From Caballeronia sp. dw_276 (lineage in GTDB: Bacteria; Pseudomonadota; Gammaproteobacteria; Burkholderiales; Burkholderiaceae): a DNA stretch of 64,000 nucleotides. A model generated the notes under the pieces. The model did no database searches. It had not been told where the DNA came from and saw only the letters and a list, made by a program, of their open reading frames with translations. A program made the translations under genes and the position numbers. How positions within the stretch are numbered: position 1 is the stretch's first letter; each line of letters starts with the position of its first letter. Where the stretch lies: NCBI RefSeq assembly GCF_018449635.1, contig NZ_JAAVUV010000006.1, forward strand, positions 1 through 64,000, in the 5' to 3' direction. Below, piece after piece: positions 17,836 through 27,645 of this stretch.

Positions 17836-19340
17836 CATTGCCGGCCGTATTTGTCGTCGAAGCGGACGATGTCGTCTTCGCCCAGATACGTGCCCGATTG
17901 CACTTCGATGATCTCGAGCGGCATCTTTCCCGGATTCTCCAGCCTGTGCTGCACGCCGATCGGAATGTAGATCGACTCGTTCTCAGCGAGGATGAACTCC
18001 TCCTTGCCGCGCGTCACGAGTGCCGTGCCGCGCACGACAACCCAATGTTCCGCGCGATGGTGATGCATCTGCAATGACAACCTCGCGCCTGGTTTCACCA
18101 CGATCCGCTTGACCTGGAAACGGTCGCCGTTGTCGACGGAATCGTAATGGCCCCACGGCCTGTGCACCTTGCGATGATCCGCGGCCTCCTTGCCTTGCTC
18201 GGCCTTGATGCGCCCGACAATCGCCTTCACGTCCTGCACGCAGGATTTATCGGCGACGAGAATGGCGTCGGCCGTTTCCACGATCACAAGGTTATGCGTT
18301 CCCACGCACGCGATCAGGCGGCCTTCGGAATGTGCGTACGTCGATGTCGATCCCTGGAACATCACGCGTCCGCGCGCGACGTTTTCTTCGGCGTCCTTCG
18401 GCAGGATCTTCCAGATGGCATCCCACGATCCGACATCGGACCAGCCCGCACTGAGCGGCACGACGGCGCCCGCGCAGATGCTTTGATCGGCGGCGAGTTG
18501 CTCCATCACTGCGTAGTCGATGGAGTCCGAAGGCGACGCCGCAAACGCTTGTTTGTCGAGGCGAAAGAATTCGCCGTCGCGCGTGCCGGCATCGCAGGCA
18601 GCGCGGCAAGCGGCGTGAATGGCGGGCTGGAAATGCTGAATGGCTTTCAGCCACACCGACGCACGCACGATAAAAATCCCCGCGTTCCACCAATACTCGC
18701 CGGAACTCACATACTGTCGCGCAAGTTCGAGATGCGGTTTCTCGACGAACTTTTCGAGCAGCCACGCGCCCGAGCTGAGCATTTGCTGACCGACCTTGAT
18801 ATACCCGTAGCCCGTTTCTGCGTGCGTCGGCACGATGCACATCGTGACAATGGCGCCGTCTTCCGCGCAATTCGCGCCCGCACCGATTGCCTTGTGAAAT
18901 GCTTCGCTATCCGTAACAACGTGATCGGCGGGCATGACGACGAGAATGGCGTCGTCGCCAGCCGAAAGCGCGTGCATGGCGGCAACGGTCAGCGCAGGAG
19001 CCGTATTGCGCGCCACCGGTTCGAGCAGAAGGTCGGCCTTGCGGCCGGCGGAACGCAACTGGTCCGCGGTCGTAAAGCGATGATCCTCGCCGCACACAAT
19101 GATTGCGTCGTCGACACGCGCAGTGCCGTATGTCAGGCCATCGAGCCGTTGCGCGGTGGATTGCAATAGAGACTGGTCGCCGATCAGGCCGATCAACTGC
19201 TTCGGAAAATGCTCGCGCGACATGGGCCAGAGCCGCGTTCCCGCACCGCCGGCGAGGATGACGGGCTGGATTCTCAGCCTGGTTTCCGATGCAGCAGGCG
19301 CGTGTGGATGGCTGACAGGGGTTGTATCGATGGCGGTCAT
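17835..19340 (-). CDS. bceA: Bifunctional mannose-1-phosphate guanylyltransferase / mannose-6-phosphate isomerase
   Basis: A 501-residue type II PMI/GMP enzyme. The N-terminal nucleotidyltransferase signature (ILAGGAGTRLWPMSREHFPKQ) makes GDP-mannose from GTP and mannose-1-phosphate. FVEKPHLELARQY is the Lys-containing FVEKP motif. The C-terminal cupin carries the isomerase metal site (SLQMHHHRAEHWVVV). The start at 19340 (MTAIDTTPV) is chosen over the longer frame. It is transcribed divergently from bceB, with 485 bp between them. It supplies GDP-mannose, and through it GDP-rhamnose, for the exopolysaccharide. A paralogue lies at 57410. Confidence 0.93.
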   Translation of the reverse strand: MTAIDTTPVSHPHAPAASETRLRIQPVILAGGAGTRLWPMSREHFPKQLIGLIGDQSLLQSTAQRLDGLTYGTARVDDAIIVCGEDHRFTTADQLRSAGRKADLLLEPVARNTAPALTVAAMHALSAGDDAILVVMPADHVVTDSEAFHKAIGAGANCAEDGAIVTMCIVPTHAETGYGYIKVGQQMLSSGAWLLEKFVEKPHLELARQYVSSGEYWWNAGIFIVRASVWLKAIQHFQPAIHAACRAACDAGTRDGEFFRLDKQAFAASPSDSIDYAVMEQLAADQSICAGAVVPLSAGWSDVGSWDAIWKILPKDAEENVARGRVMFQGSTSTYAHSEGRLIACVGTHNLVIVETADAILVADKSCVQDVKAIVGRIKAEQGKEAADHRKVHRPWGHYDSVDNGDRFQVKRIVVKPGARLSLQMHHHRAEHWVVVRGTALVTRGKEEFILAENESIYIPIGVQHRLENPGKMPLEIIEVQSGTYLGEDDIVRFDDKYGRQ

Positions 19341-19825
19341 GAAAGGGTAACTCCTGGGCTTGAACGAGTATTGCAATTTTGAGCAAGTAGTAAATAGCCG
19401 ATAAATCAAAAAACCAGAAAATAATCGAAGAACATATCCGAACCGGTAACTCGGCTATTAAACGTAACCAAAGTCTCGCAATGAATTTTTTTCTTACGCC
19501 TGGCGAATTTTTTATTGGAAAAAAATTGCCGGTCGATCCGTCCGATGGCTTATCCAGCAAGCCTTAGAGAGAATTTTGCCGTGTAAAAAAATTCGTTACA
19601 ACGTAGCGCGCAAGCGGCCTAAGGTGCCAACAATTTCTTCACGTGACAAAAATAAATCCGTTCAAAACGACGAATTAATTCACGCATTATTTTGCGGTTG
19701 CAGCATGAATTTAATTCCAGCCTCATACGGGTATGTACCAAGGCAATCGGCGCTCATGTTTTGGAACAACCTTTATGCCAAAACGCGTGTCCCGCGCCCT
19801 GTGAATTCCACCCGAGGTGTCTTAC
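19341..19825. promoter_or_regulatory. Divergent promoter region bceA / bceB
   Basis: A 485-bp AT-rich intergenic region that must hold promoters for both bceA and the bceB-K operon. A palindromic GAATTAATTC core lies at 19672-19681 within ACGAATTAATTC, which recurs upstream of the galU region at 46866. I could not assign -35/-10 boxes with confidence. Confidence 0.5.
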
Positions 19826-21196
19826 ATGTTGAGCGTGCTTTCGAGAATGATCGACATAGCGATGGTCGCGCTGGGCGCGTTGCTCGCCGCGTCGCTGCAC
19901 GCGGGAAATGCGATATGGCTCGACGATATGCAAAGCACGCTGCTCGCGTTCAATTGCGTGCTGGTGATCATGACGTTTCCGTCGTTCGGAATCTACAAGT
20001 CGTGGCGCGGCAAGCCCGTCTACGACCTGTTGTTGCGCGTAACGGTCGCCTGGCTGATGGTGGAGGGCGCGGGCGTGCTGTTGACGTTCAGCGTGCATCG
20101 TGCGGATCTGTTGTCGCGTTTGTGGCTGCTTTACTGGGGCGTGGCCACCGCCGCGCTGCTGATGATCTCGAAGGCGAGCGTACATGCGGCGCTGAAGTCG
20201 CTGCGGCGTGAAGGCTTCAATCAGAAGGCGGTGGCGATTGTCGGCGCGGCGCCTTACGGCCAGTTCCTGATCGAGCAAATGCGCAGCCGCCCGGAAGCGG
20301 GTTTCCGCCCTGTGTATGTATTCGATGAAGCCTTCGCCGAAGAGACGCTCGCAGGCATACCGGTAAGCCGCGATCTGGCGGACCTGACGCAACTGGTCCG
20401 CCGCCGCGCGATTCGCGAGCTGTGGCTCGCGTTGCCGATTTCGCAGGAACGCACCATCCACAAGCTCGTCACCGAGTTCCGCGACGACTTCGTGAACATC
20501 CGCTTCATCCCCGATGTACGCAGCCTGTCGTTCTTCAATCACGCGGTGGTCGATCTGCTTGGCGTGCCGGCGATCAACTTGGCGGCATCGCCGATTACGG
20601 ATTTGAAGGTGTTGCCCAAGCGCGTGTTCGATCGCATGTTCGCCGCCGTCGTGTTGCTGAGTCTCGCGCCGTTGTTGATCGTGCTTGCCGTGGCGGTGAA
20701 GTTGTCGTCGCCGGGACCGGTCTTCTTCAAGCAGAAGCGCAAGGGTATCGATGGAAACGAGTTCGAGATCTTCAAGTTCCGCTCCATGCGCGTGCACAAG
20801 GAAACCGCCGGGCATGTCACGCAAGCGAAGAAGGGCGACAAGCGCGTGACGCGCGTGGGCGCATTCCTTCGACGCACGAGCCTCGACGAACTGCCGCAAT
20901 TCATCAACGTGCTGCGCGGCGAGATGTCCGTAGTCGGTCCGCGTCCTCATGCACTGGAACACGACGACATCTACAAGGATCTCGTGAAGGGCTACATGTA
21001 CCGGTATCGCATCAAACCGGGCATCACCGGCTGGGCGCAAGTGAACGGCTTTCGCGGCGAAACGGACCGCATCGAAAAGATGATGGGACGCGTGAAGCTC
21101 GACCTTTACTACATGCAGCACTGGACCTTCGGCCTCGACATGAAGATTGTCGCGATGACCTTGTGGAAGGGTTTTGCCGGTGCAAACGCTTACTAA
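19826..21196 (+). CDS. bceB: Undecaprenyl-phosphate sugar-1-phosphate transferase (priming)
   Basis: A 456-residue polyprenyl-phosphate hexose-1-phosphate transferase of the WcaJ type. It would transfer glucose-1-phosphate from UDP-glucose to undecaprenyl phosphate, the first step of repeat-unit assembly at the inner membrane. Four N-terminal membrane segments (residues ~10-115) and a CoA-binding-like middle domain precede the catalytic C-terminal domain. That domain contains [38 protein letters not shown] and [13 protein letters not shown]. The ATG at 19826 with GAGG upstream is preferred to the GTG at 19817. It is the first gene of bceB-K. A second priming enzyme lies at 58969. Confidence 0.92.
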   Translation: MLSVLSRMIDIAMVALGALLAASLHAGNAIWLDDMQSTLLAFNCVLVIMTFPSFGIYKSWRGKPVYDLLLRVTVAWLMVEGAGVLLTFSVHRADLLSRLWLLYWGVATAALLMISKASVHAALKSLRREGFNQKAVAIVGAAPYGQFLIEQMRSRPEAGFRPVYVFDEAFAEETLAGIPVSRDLADLTQLVRRRAIRELWLALPISQERTIHKLVTEFRDDFVNIRFIPDVRSLSFFNHAVVDLLGVPAINLAASPITDLKVLPKRVFDRMFAAVVLLSLAPLLIVLAVAVKLSSPGPVFFKQKRKGIDGNEFEIFKFRSMRVHKETAGHVTQAKKGDKRVTRVGAFLRRTSLDELPQFINVLRGEMSVVGPRPHALEHDDIYKDLVKGYMYRYRIKPGITGWAQVNGFRGETDRIEKMMGRVKLDLYYMQHWTFGLDMKIVAMTLWKGFAGANAY

Positions 21197-21245
21197 AAGA
21201 TCAACCAAAACGCTTGAATAATTTGCCAACCCTGGAGCGCGTGCA

Positions 21246-22637
21246 ATGAAACTCACCATCATCGGAAGCGGCTATGTAGGCCTCGTGACGGGCGCGTGTC
21301 TCGCCGATATCGGCAACGACGTGTTCTGTCTCGACCTCGACGAACGCAAGATCGCGATCCTGAACGGCGGCGGCGTGCCCATCCATGAACCGGGCCTGCA
21401 GGAAGTGATCGCGCGCAATCGTGCAGCGGGGCGCCTGACGTTTTCCACCGATGTCAAGGCCGCAGTCGAACACGGCGAAGTGCTGTTCATCGCGGTCGGC
21501 ACGCCTTCGGACGAAGACGGCTCCGCCGATCTGAAGTACGTGCTCGCGGCGGCGCGTGACATTGGCCGCTACATGAACAACTTCAAGGTCATCGTCGATA
21601 AATCCACGGTGCCCGTCGGCACGGCGCGTCGCGTGAAAGCGGCGATCGATCATGAACTCGCCGAACGTGGCGAGACGCACATGTTCTCGGTGGTATCGAA
21701 TCCGGAATTCCTGAAGGAAGGCGCGGCTATCGATGACTTCACGCGGCCGGATCGCATCGTGCTCGGTTGCGATGACGACGTACCCGGTGAACGCGCGCGC
21801 GAACGCATGAAGCGTCTCTATTCGCCGTTCAACCGCAATCACGAACGCACGCTTTACATGGACGTGCGCTCGGCCGAGTTCACCAAGTACGCAGCGAACG
21901 CCATGCTCGCCACGCGTATCTCGTTCATGAACGAACTCGCGAATTTCGCGGATCGCGTGGGTGCTGACATTGAAGCGGTGCGCCGGGGTATCGGTTCCGA
22001 TCCGCGCATTGGCTACGACTTCCTGTATGCGGGTTGCGGTTATGGCGGATCGTGTTTCCCGAAGGACGTGCGCTCGCTGATCCAGACGGCCGGCGAGTAC
22101 GACGAGCATATGGAAATCCTGAAGGCGGTGACATCGGTAAACGAGGCGCAGAAGCAAACCCTCGCGAACAAGATCGTCGCGCGTCTTGGCAATGATTTGA
22201 GCGGCAAGAAATTCGCGCTATGGGGCCTGGCGTTCAAGCCGAACACCGACGACATGCGCGACGCCCCGAGTCGCGTGCTGATTGCGGCGTTGCTGGAACG
22301 TGGCGCGACGATCAGCGCCTACGACCCCGTTGCAACGGATGAAGCCCAGCGCGTGATCGCGCTCGACCTCCGCGATACACCCGAGCAACTCGCGCGCTTG
22401 AGCTACGCAAAAGACCACGCCGATACGCTCGATGACGCCGATGCATTGATCATCGTGACGGAATGGAAGGCGTTCAAGAGCCCGGACTTCGATGGCATGA
22501 AGCGCCGCCTGAAAACGCCGCTTATTTTCGATGGCCGCAATCTCTACGAGCCGGAAACCATGGCTGAGATCGGCATTGAATATCACGCGATCGGGCGTGG
22601 CGTCCGGCAGGCGGCCAAGTCGCCGGTCGCGGCTTAA
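21246..22637 (+). CDS. bceC: UDP-glucose 6-dehydrogenase
   Basis: A 463-residue UDP-glucose dehydrogenase that oxidises UDP-glucose to UDP-glucuronic acid, a component of cepacian, using two NAD. The N-terminal Rossmann motif is [19 protein letters not shown]. The catalytic cysteine lies in [14 protein letters not shown], and [15 protein letters not shown] is also present. The C-terminal UDP-binding domain begins near [21 protein letters not shown] precedes the ATG. It is followed by a perfect 11-bp hairpin before bceD. Confidence 0.95.
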   Translation: MKLTIIGSGYVGLVTGACLADIGNDVFCLDLDERKIAILNGGGVPIHEPGLQEVIARNRAAGRLTFSTDVKAAVEHGEVLFIAVGTPSDEDGSADLKYVLAAARDIGRYMNNFKVIVDKSTVPVGTARRVKAAIDHELAERGETHMFSVVSNPEFLKEGAAIDDFTRPDRIVLGCDDDVPGERARERMKRLYSPFNRNHERTLYMDVRSAEFTKYAANAMLATRISFMNELANFADRVGADIEAVRRGIGSDPRIGYDFLYAGCGYGGSCFPKDVRSLIQTAGEYDEHMEILKAVTSVNEAQKQTLANKIVARLGNDLSGKKFALWGLAFKPNTDDMRDAPSRVLIAALLERGATISAYDPVATDEAQRVIALDLRDTPEQLARLSYAKDHADTLDDADALIIVTEWKAFKSPDFDGMKRRLKTPLIFDGRNLYEPETMAEIGIEYHAIGRGVRQAAKSPVAA

Positions 22638-22656
22638 GCCATAAACACATTCAGGT

Positions 22657-22687
22657 GCGATCACCGGTTCAAGGACCCGGTGATCGC
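22657..22687. terminator. Perfect hairpin between bceC and bceD (possible attenuator)
   Basis: GCGATCACCGG and CCGGTGATCGC form an 11-bp perfect stem with a 9-nt loop. A short T5 follows 12 nt later, so it is not a classical strong terminator. Inside an operon it could partially stop transcription or protect the upstream mRNA end. Confidence 0.55.
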
Positions 22688-22731
22688 GCCGTGCGCAGTT
22701 TTTATCGAACACATTCACGGACAAAGCCCAC

Positions 22732-23187
22732 ATGTTTCAAAGCGTCTTGATTGTTTGCCATGCAAATGTCTGCCGGAGCCCTGTGGCCGAGATGCTGTTT
22801 CGCGCGCACTCGGCACGGATGACGACCAGGCATGCAAGACGCGGGATCGAATTCGGCTCCGCAGGGCTTTTCGCGCAAGAGGGTCGCGCTATCGATTCAA
22901 CCATGTCGCGTCTCTTGATGGAACGCGATGTTGACTCGTCGGGCCATGCAGCGCGCCAGCTCGATCGCGCGATGGCCCGTGCGGTCGATCTGATTCTGGT
23001 GCCTGAGCGCAGGCACATCACCGCGATCGAAGAGATGGAACCGGTCACGCGCGGCAAGGTGCACTTGCTTGGCAAGTGGGAAGACTCCGAAGTGGTCGAT
23101 CCATATGGTCGCCACGAAACCGCCTATCGCGAGAGCTTCGGGCTTATTGAACGTCTGGTCCAGGGATGGCTGAATAAAATATGGTGA
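22732..23187 (+). CDS. bceD: Low-molecular-weight protein tyrosine phosphatase
   Basis: A 151-residue LMW-PTP. The active-site loop near the N-terminus is VCHANVCRSPVAEM, with the nucleophile Cys, a Cys and the Arg of the C-x5-R motif. The usual small Gly after the nucleophile position is Ala here. The general acid Asp lies in VVDPYGRHETAYRESF. It should dephosphorylate the tyrosine cluster of the BceF kinase, as Wzb does for Wzc. It overlaps bceE by 7 bp, which suggests coupled translation. The second cluster has no such phosphatase within the window. Confidence 0.93.
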   Translation: MFQSVLIVCHANVCRSPVAEMLFRAHSARMTTRHARRGIEFGSAGLFAQEGRAIDSTMSRLLMERDVDSSGHAARQLDRAMARAVDLILVPERRHITAIEEMEPVTRGKVHLLGKWEDSEVVDPYGRHETAYRESFGLIERLVQGWLNKIW

Positions 23188-24356
23188 ACCGGTCTCTAGC
23201 TTTATCTGTTTCCGCGATCTTTTCGCTGACGACTTTTCTGTCGGCTTGCGGCGCGCTGCCGGGTTACAGCCTGAACACATCGCGCCTTGAGGACCACGAC
23301 CCAACGCCGACCGCAACGTATCCGGTCCGCCTGATTTCGGCCGATGTCATCCTGCAGCAGAATCGCCCGGCCACAGCGGCGCCGTTGCCGCCCGCGCGTT
23401 TTGCCGATCCGGCGCAATACGTGTATCGCGTGGCGCCGCAGGACATCATCGGCATCACGGTTTGGGATCATCCTGAGTTGACCACGCAGCAGGGCCAGAC
23501 CTTGTCGGCTGGCGGCAACACCACGCAAACGGTGGCCGGCGCACTTGCGCAGCCGTACACGACCGCGTTGCCGGGTCAGGCCGATCCGTTCGGGCAAACC
23601 GTCTCGCCCGACGGCACGATCTTCTTTCCGTTTCTCGACAAGGTTCGCGTCGCGGGCAAGACCGCCGGCGAGATCCGCGATCAGCTTGCCGCAGCTTTGT
23701 CGCCGTATTTGAAAAAGCCTCAGGTCGATGTGCGCGTGCTCGCGTACAGAAGCCAGAAGGTGTCGGTGACGGGTGAAGTGAAGACGCCCGGGCCGCTTGC
23801 AATGAGCGATGTTCCGCTGACCCTGGTCGACGCCATCACGCGTTCTGGGGGCACCACATCCGATGCCGACTTGCAGCGCGTGCGCCTGACGCGTAACGGC
23901 AAGCTGTATCAGCTCGATGCCGACGGCGTGCTCGATCGTGGCGAAGTGGATCAGAACGTGATGCTTCAGGCAGGCGACATAGTCAACGTTCCAGATCGGA
24001 CCGACAGCCGCGTATTCGTGATGGGTGAAGTCAAGACACCACTGCCTGTATCGATGATGAAAGGCCGCCTCACGATCGCCGATGCCTTGACGCAAGCCGG
24101 CGGCATTCTCGATACGGACGCGAACGCGCGGCAGATCTACGTGGTGCGCGGCGCACGGGAAAAGCCCGAATCGCCTGACATCTATCGGCTCGATTTGACG
24201 CAACCGGACTCGTTGCTCTTGTCCACGCAATTCCGTTTGCAACCGCTCGATGTGGTGTACGTGGGCACGGCCGGCTCGGTGCAGTTCAACCGTCTCGTGA
24301 ACCAAGTCCTGCCGACGCTGCAGACCATCTTCTACCTGAAGCAACTGACGCGTTAA
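23181..24356 (+). CDS. bceE: Outer-membrane polysaccharide export lipoprotein (Wza-like)
   Basis: A 391-residue OPX protein. A lipoprotein signal ends at TTFLSAC with lipid-carrying Cys 23. The Poly_export domain starts near YVYRVAPQDIIGITVWDHP, followed by SLBB domains (VSVTGEVKTPGPLAM, VFVMGEVKTPLPVSM). It would form the octameric outer-membrane channel for the finished polymer, joined to the BceF co-polymerase. The segment around residues 100-130 (GGNTTQTVAGALAQPYTTAL) is an insertion relative to Wza. Confidence 0.93.
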   Translation: MVNRSLALSVSAIFSLTTFLSACGALPGYSLNTSRLEDHDPTPTATYPVRLISADVILQQNRPATAAPLPPARFADPAQYVYRVAPQDIIGITVWDHPELTTQQGQTLSAGGNTTQTVAGALAQPYTTALPGQADPFGQTVSPDGTIFFPFLDKVRVAGKTAGEIRDQLAAALSPYLKKPQVDVRVLAYRSQKVSVTGEVKTPGPLAMSDVPLTLVDAITRSGGTTSDADLQRVRLTRNGKLYQLDADGVLDRGEVDQNVMLQAGDIVNVPDRTDSRVFVMGEVKTPLPVSMMKGRLTIADALTQAGGILDTDANARQIYVVRGAREKPESPDIYRLDLTQPDSLLLSTQFRLQPLDVVYVGTAGSVQFNRLVNQVLPTLQTIFYLKQLTR

Positions 24357-24401
24357 TCGTGAATGCGCGTCAATGCGCGTCAAATCAACCGGAATCGAAT
24401 C

Positions 24402-26624
24402 GTGAGCACGCCAGCACATTCCTATCAGGGCAAGACCGAAGAAGAGGACGTCGTTCTCGGGCAGTTGCTGCAGGTGATCATCGACGACATCTGGTGGCTG
24501 ATCGGGATCGCGGCGTTCATCGTGCTCGCGGCGGGCGCTTATTGCTACGTCGCGAAGCCCGTGTATTCCGCCGATGCCCACGTGCGTGTCGAGCAATCCG
24601 ACAACACGTCGCAAGCGCTCACGCAAACGCAGACGGGCGCGGCTATCGGCAATTCGTCCGGTGCGCTGCCGACCGATGCGGAAATCGAAATCATCAAGAG
24701 CCGTGGCGTGGTCGCGCCGGTCGTGGCGCAATGCAAGCTCAACTTCTCTGTCACGCCGATGACCGTGCCGCTGCTCGGCAGTCTCGCAGGACGTCTTGCG
24801 ACACCGGGCAGGCCGTCTAAACCATGGCTTGGCATGACGTCGTACGCGTGGGGCGGCGAGCAGGCGGCGATCGATTCCATTGAAGTAGTGCAGCCGCTGG
24901 AAGGGCAGAAGCTCACGCTGACCGCGCTTGCCAACAACCGTTATTCGCTTGCCACGCCCGACGGCCGTCAGTTGCTCGAAGGCACCGTTGGCACCATGGA
25001 AAGCGGCAACGGCGTGAACATCAACGTGTCGAAACTGGTCGCGCGTCCGGGCACGCGTTTCACCGTGCTTCGTGCCAACGACCTTGATGCCATCGCTTCA
25101 TTCCAGTCGGGCATCACGGTCGCGGAGCAGGGCAAGGCGACGGGCGTGATCCAGATATCCCTGGAGAACGGCGACCCGGCGCGCGCCGCTGAAATCGCGA
25201 ATGCCTTGGCAGATTCCTATCTGCATCAGCACATCGAAAGCAAGCAAGCCGATGCCGAAAAGATGCTCGCGTTCCTGAAGAGCGAGCAGCCCCGTCTCAA
25301 GGGCGATCTGGAACACGCAGAGGCCGCACTCACCGAGTACCAAAGCAAGTCCGGTTCGATCAACGCCAGCGATGAAGCCAAGGTTTACCTCGAAGGCAGC
25401 ATCAGCTACGAAGCGCAAATCTCCGGTTTGAAGTTGCAGATCGCGACGTTGAATCAGCGCTACAACAGCGCTCATCCGGCGTTGATCGTCGCGCAGCAGC
25501 AGTTGAGCCAGCTCGAAGCGGAACGTGCGCGCTTCGGTGAACGCTTCCGCAATCTGCCGGCGTCGGAAGTGAAGGCGGTGTCGCTGCAACGCGATGCGAA
25601 GGTCGCGGAAGACATCTACGTGCTGCTGCTGAACCGCGTGCAGGAATTGTCGGTGCAGAAAGCAGGCACGGGCGGCAACGTGCATATAGTCGATGCCGCC
25701 TTGCGCCCTGGCGCGCCGATCAAGCCGAAGAAGGTTCTGATCATGTCGGCTGCGGTGATTCTTGGCTTGATCCTCGGCACGGGGTTTGTGTTCCTGCGCC
25801 GCGCGATGTTCAAGGGCATCGTGGACCCGGACAAGGTCGAGCGTCTGGCGGGTTTGCCGCTGATCGGACTCGTGCCGTTGAGCGTGGAGCAAGTGAAGCT
25901 CGATGCCGAAGCCAAGCGCACCGAGCGCGATCGGGAGCGCGTCCTGCCCATTCTCGCGACCATGCGCCCGAACGACGTCTGCGTGGAGATCATGCGCAGC
26001 TTGCGTACGTCGCTGCAATTCACGCTGATGGAAGCGAGCAACCATACGGTCATGCTGACGGGACCGGCATCGGGCGTCGGCAAAAGTTTTCTGGCGGTGA
26101 ATCTTGCGGTGTTGCTCGCGGCATCGGGCAAGAAGGTTTTGTTGATCGATGCCGACATGCGGCGCGGCAAGCTCGAGCGTTCGTTCGGTCTCGAGCGTGC
26201 GAATGGTCTTGCCGAATTGCTTGCGGGCACGATCGGGCTCGAACAGGCGATCCGCACCACGCGCACGCCTTTGCTCAGTTTCATGCCTGCGGGCAAGCGT
26301 CCGGAGAATCCTTCGGAGCTTTTGATGTCACCGCGTCTGCAGCAATATCTGGATGGGCTGGGCCGCGTCTACGACGTGGTTTTCATCGATACCCCGCCGA
26401 TTCTCGCGGTCACGGACGCATCGATCATCGGCAAGTTGTCGGGTACGAATTTCCTCGTGATGCGCTCGGGCGCGCACAACGAAATGGAAATCTCCGATGC
26501 CATCCGGCGTCTGCGGACAGCAGGTATCCCGCTTGCCGGCGCGATCATGAACGGCATGGCGCAGCGCTCGCGCGGCTATAACCGCGGGCACTATGCAGCG
26601 GTCGAAGACTACCTGAACGTTTGA
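24402..26624 (+). CDS. bceF: Polysaccharide co-polymerase / BY-tyrosine kinase (Wzc-like)
   Basis: A 740-residue inner-membrane protein. It has a Wzz domain with the first membrane segment (WWLIGIAAFIVLAAGAYCYV), a long periplasmic helical region, a second membrane segment (ILIMSAAVILGLILGTGFV-like, near residue 455), then a cytoplasmic BY-kinase. The kinase has Walker A (TGPASGVGKSFLAVNL) and Walker A' (LLIDADMRRGK). The last ~17 residues carry three tyrosines (GYNRGHYAAVEDYLNV) as autophosphorylation sites, the likely substrate of BceD. It controls chain length and export. I choose the GTG at 24402 (GGAA upstream). An ATG at 24363 is the alternative. Confidence 0.92.
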   Translation: MSTPAHSYQGKTEEEDVVLGQLLQVIIDDIWWLIGIAAFIVLAAGAYCYVAKPVYSADAHVRVEQSDNTSQALTQTQTGAAIGNSSGALPTDAEIEIIKSRGVVAPVVAQCKLNFSVTPMTVPLLGSLAGRLATPGRPSKPWLGMTSYAWGGEQAAIDSIEVVQPLEGQKLTLTALANNRYSLATPDGRQLLEGTVGTMESGNGVNINVSKLVARPGTRFTVLRANDLDAIASFQSGITVAEQGKATGVIQISLENGDPARAAEIANALADSYLHQHIESKQADAEKMLAFLKSEQPRLKGDLEHAEAALTEYQSKSGSINASDEAKVYLEGSISYEAQISGLKLQIATLNQRYNSAHPALIVAQQQLSQLEAERARFGERFRNLPASEVKAVSLQRDAKVAEDIYVLLLNRVQELSVQKAGTGGNVHIVDAALRPGAPIKPKKVLIMSAAVILGLILGTGFVFLRRAMFKGIVDPDKVERLAGLPLIGLVPLSVEQVKLDAEAKRTERDRERVLPILATMRPNDVCVEIMRSLRTSLQFTLMEASNHTVMLTGPASGVGKSFLAVNLAVLLAASGKKVLLIDADMRRGKLERSFGLERANGLAELLAGTIGLEQAIRTTRTPLLSFMPAGKRPENPSELLMSPRLQQYLDGLGRVYDVVFIDTPPILAVTDASIIGKLSGTNFLVMRSGAHNEMEISDAIRRLRTAGIPLAGAIMNGMAQRSRGYNRGHYAAVEDYLNV

Positions 26625-26640
26625 AGCGAGCGGAGCGCGC

Positions 26641-27645
26641 ATGACATCGACATCGACCCTGACTATCTCCGTGCTGGTTCCGACCTATCGTCGTCCCGCC
26701 GATTTAAAGCGATGCCTCGCCGCGTTGCGCGCGCAAGCGCGTCCTGCGGATGAAGTGTTGATCGTCGCGCGGCCAGAAGACGACGCCACGCATCGCGCGA
26801 TGGAAACCGAAATGGCCGAATCGAATCCGTTCGCATTGCGCGTGATCGAAACTGGGCTAGGCGGTCAGGTTGCCGCGTTGAACCGCGGACTCGATGCAGC
26901 ACGCGGCGACATCGTCGCGATTACCGATGACGACGCCGCACCGCGTATCGACTGGCTTGCGCGCATAGACGAAGCCTTCGCAAGCGATGCCACGCTCGGC
27001 GCGCTAGGCGGCCGCGACTGGGTCTTCGAACGGGGCGCATTGCTCGATGGCGAGCGCGCCGAAGTTGGCCAGATCCGTCGCTCGGGGAAGATCATCGGCA
27101 ATCATCATCTGGGCGTCGGCGCGCCGCGCGACGTATGCTTGCTCAAGGGCGCGAACATGATCTATCGGCGTGCGGCTGTTGGTCAGTTGCGCTTCGATAC
27201 GCGTTTGCGCGGCAAGGGCGCGCAGCCGTGCAACGACCTCTCGTTCAGCTTGAGCGTGAAGCGCACGGGCTGGAAGATGATCTACGATCCGCGCGTAGCG
27301 GTCGATCATTTTCCGGCCGAACGTTTCGATGACAACGGCCGCGATGCGCAAACGCTCGGCGCGCTTGCCGACACCGCGTACAACGTGCATCTCGTGTTGC
27401 GCGAACATCTTGGCCCCGTTGCGCGACACATTGCGTGGTACTGGTACGCCGCGATAGGCACACGCGCGATGCCGGGATTCGCGCATACCTTGCTCGCGCT
27501 CGCACGCACGCGCGATACCGCCTGCTGGACGCGTTATCGTGCGATGCGTCGAGGCGCACAAGACGCCCGCCGCGACGCGCAACATGAACCCGCGGCCTAC
27601 GCGCTCGCCATGCGCGGCCATTCCGATGGAGCGAAAGCCGCATGA
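26641..27645 (+). CDS. bceG: Glycosyltransferase family 2
   Basis: A 334-residue GT2 enzyme of the GT-A fold. ISVLVPTYRRPADLKRCLAAL is the nucleotide-binding N-terminus, and DIVAITDDDAAPRIDWL holds the DxD-type metal site. KGANMIYRRAA and LRGKGAQPCNDLSFSLSVK are typical central and acceptor regions. It would add one sugar of the repeat unit at the cytoplasmic face of the inner membrane. GGAG precedes the ATG. The next gene overlaps by 4 bp. Confidence 0.9.
   Translation: MTSTSTLTISVLVPTYRRPADLKRCLAALRAQARPADEVLIVARPEDDATHRAMETEMAESNPFALRVIETGLGGQVAALNRGLDAARGDIVAITDDDAAPRIDWLARIDEAFASDATLGALGGRDWVFERGALLDGERAEVGQIRRSGKIIGNHHLGVGAPRDVCLLKGANMIYRRAAVGQLRFDTRLRGKGAQPCNDLSFSLSVKRTGWKMIYDPRVAVDHFPAERFDDNGRDAQTLGALADTAYNVHLVLREHLGPVARHIAWYWYAAIGTRAMPGFAHTLLALARTRDTACWTRYRAMRRGAQDARRDAQHEPAAYALAMRGHSDGAKAA

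Noticed and set aside
16765..17838. 357-codon minus-strand frame opposite the DUF4096-like gene
   Set aside because: Arg/His-rich shadow; the plus strand shows the transposase-type head domain.
22657..22687. Strong intrinsic terminator
   Set aside because: The stem is perfect, but the T-run comes 12 nt later and is short, so only attenuation or processing is proposed.
23202..24731. Long minus-strand frame opposite bceE/bceF
   Set aside because: Arg/His-rich shadow of a Wza-like gene whose lipoprotein signal and SLBB domains are clear.
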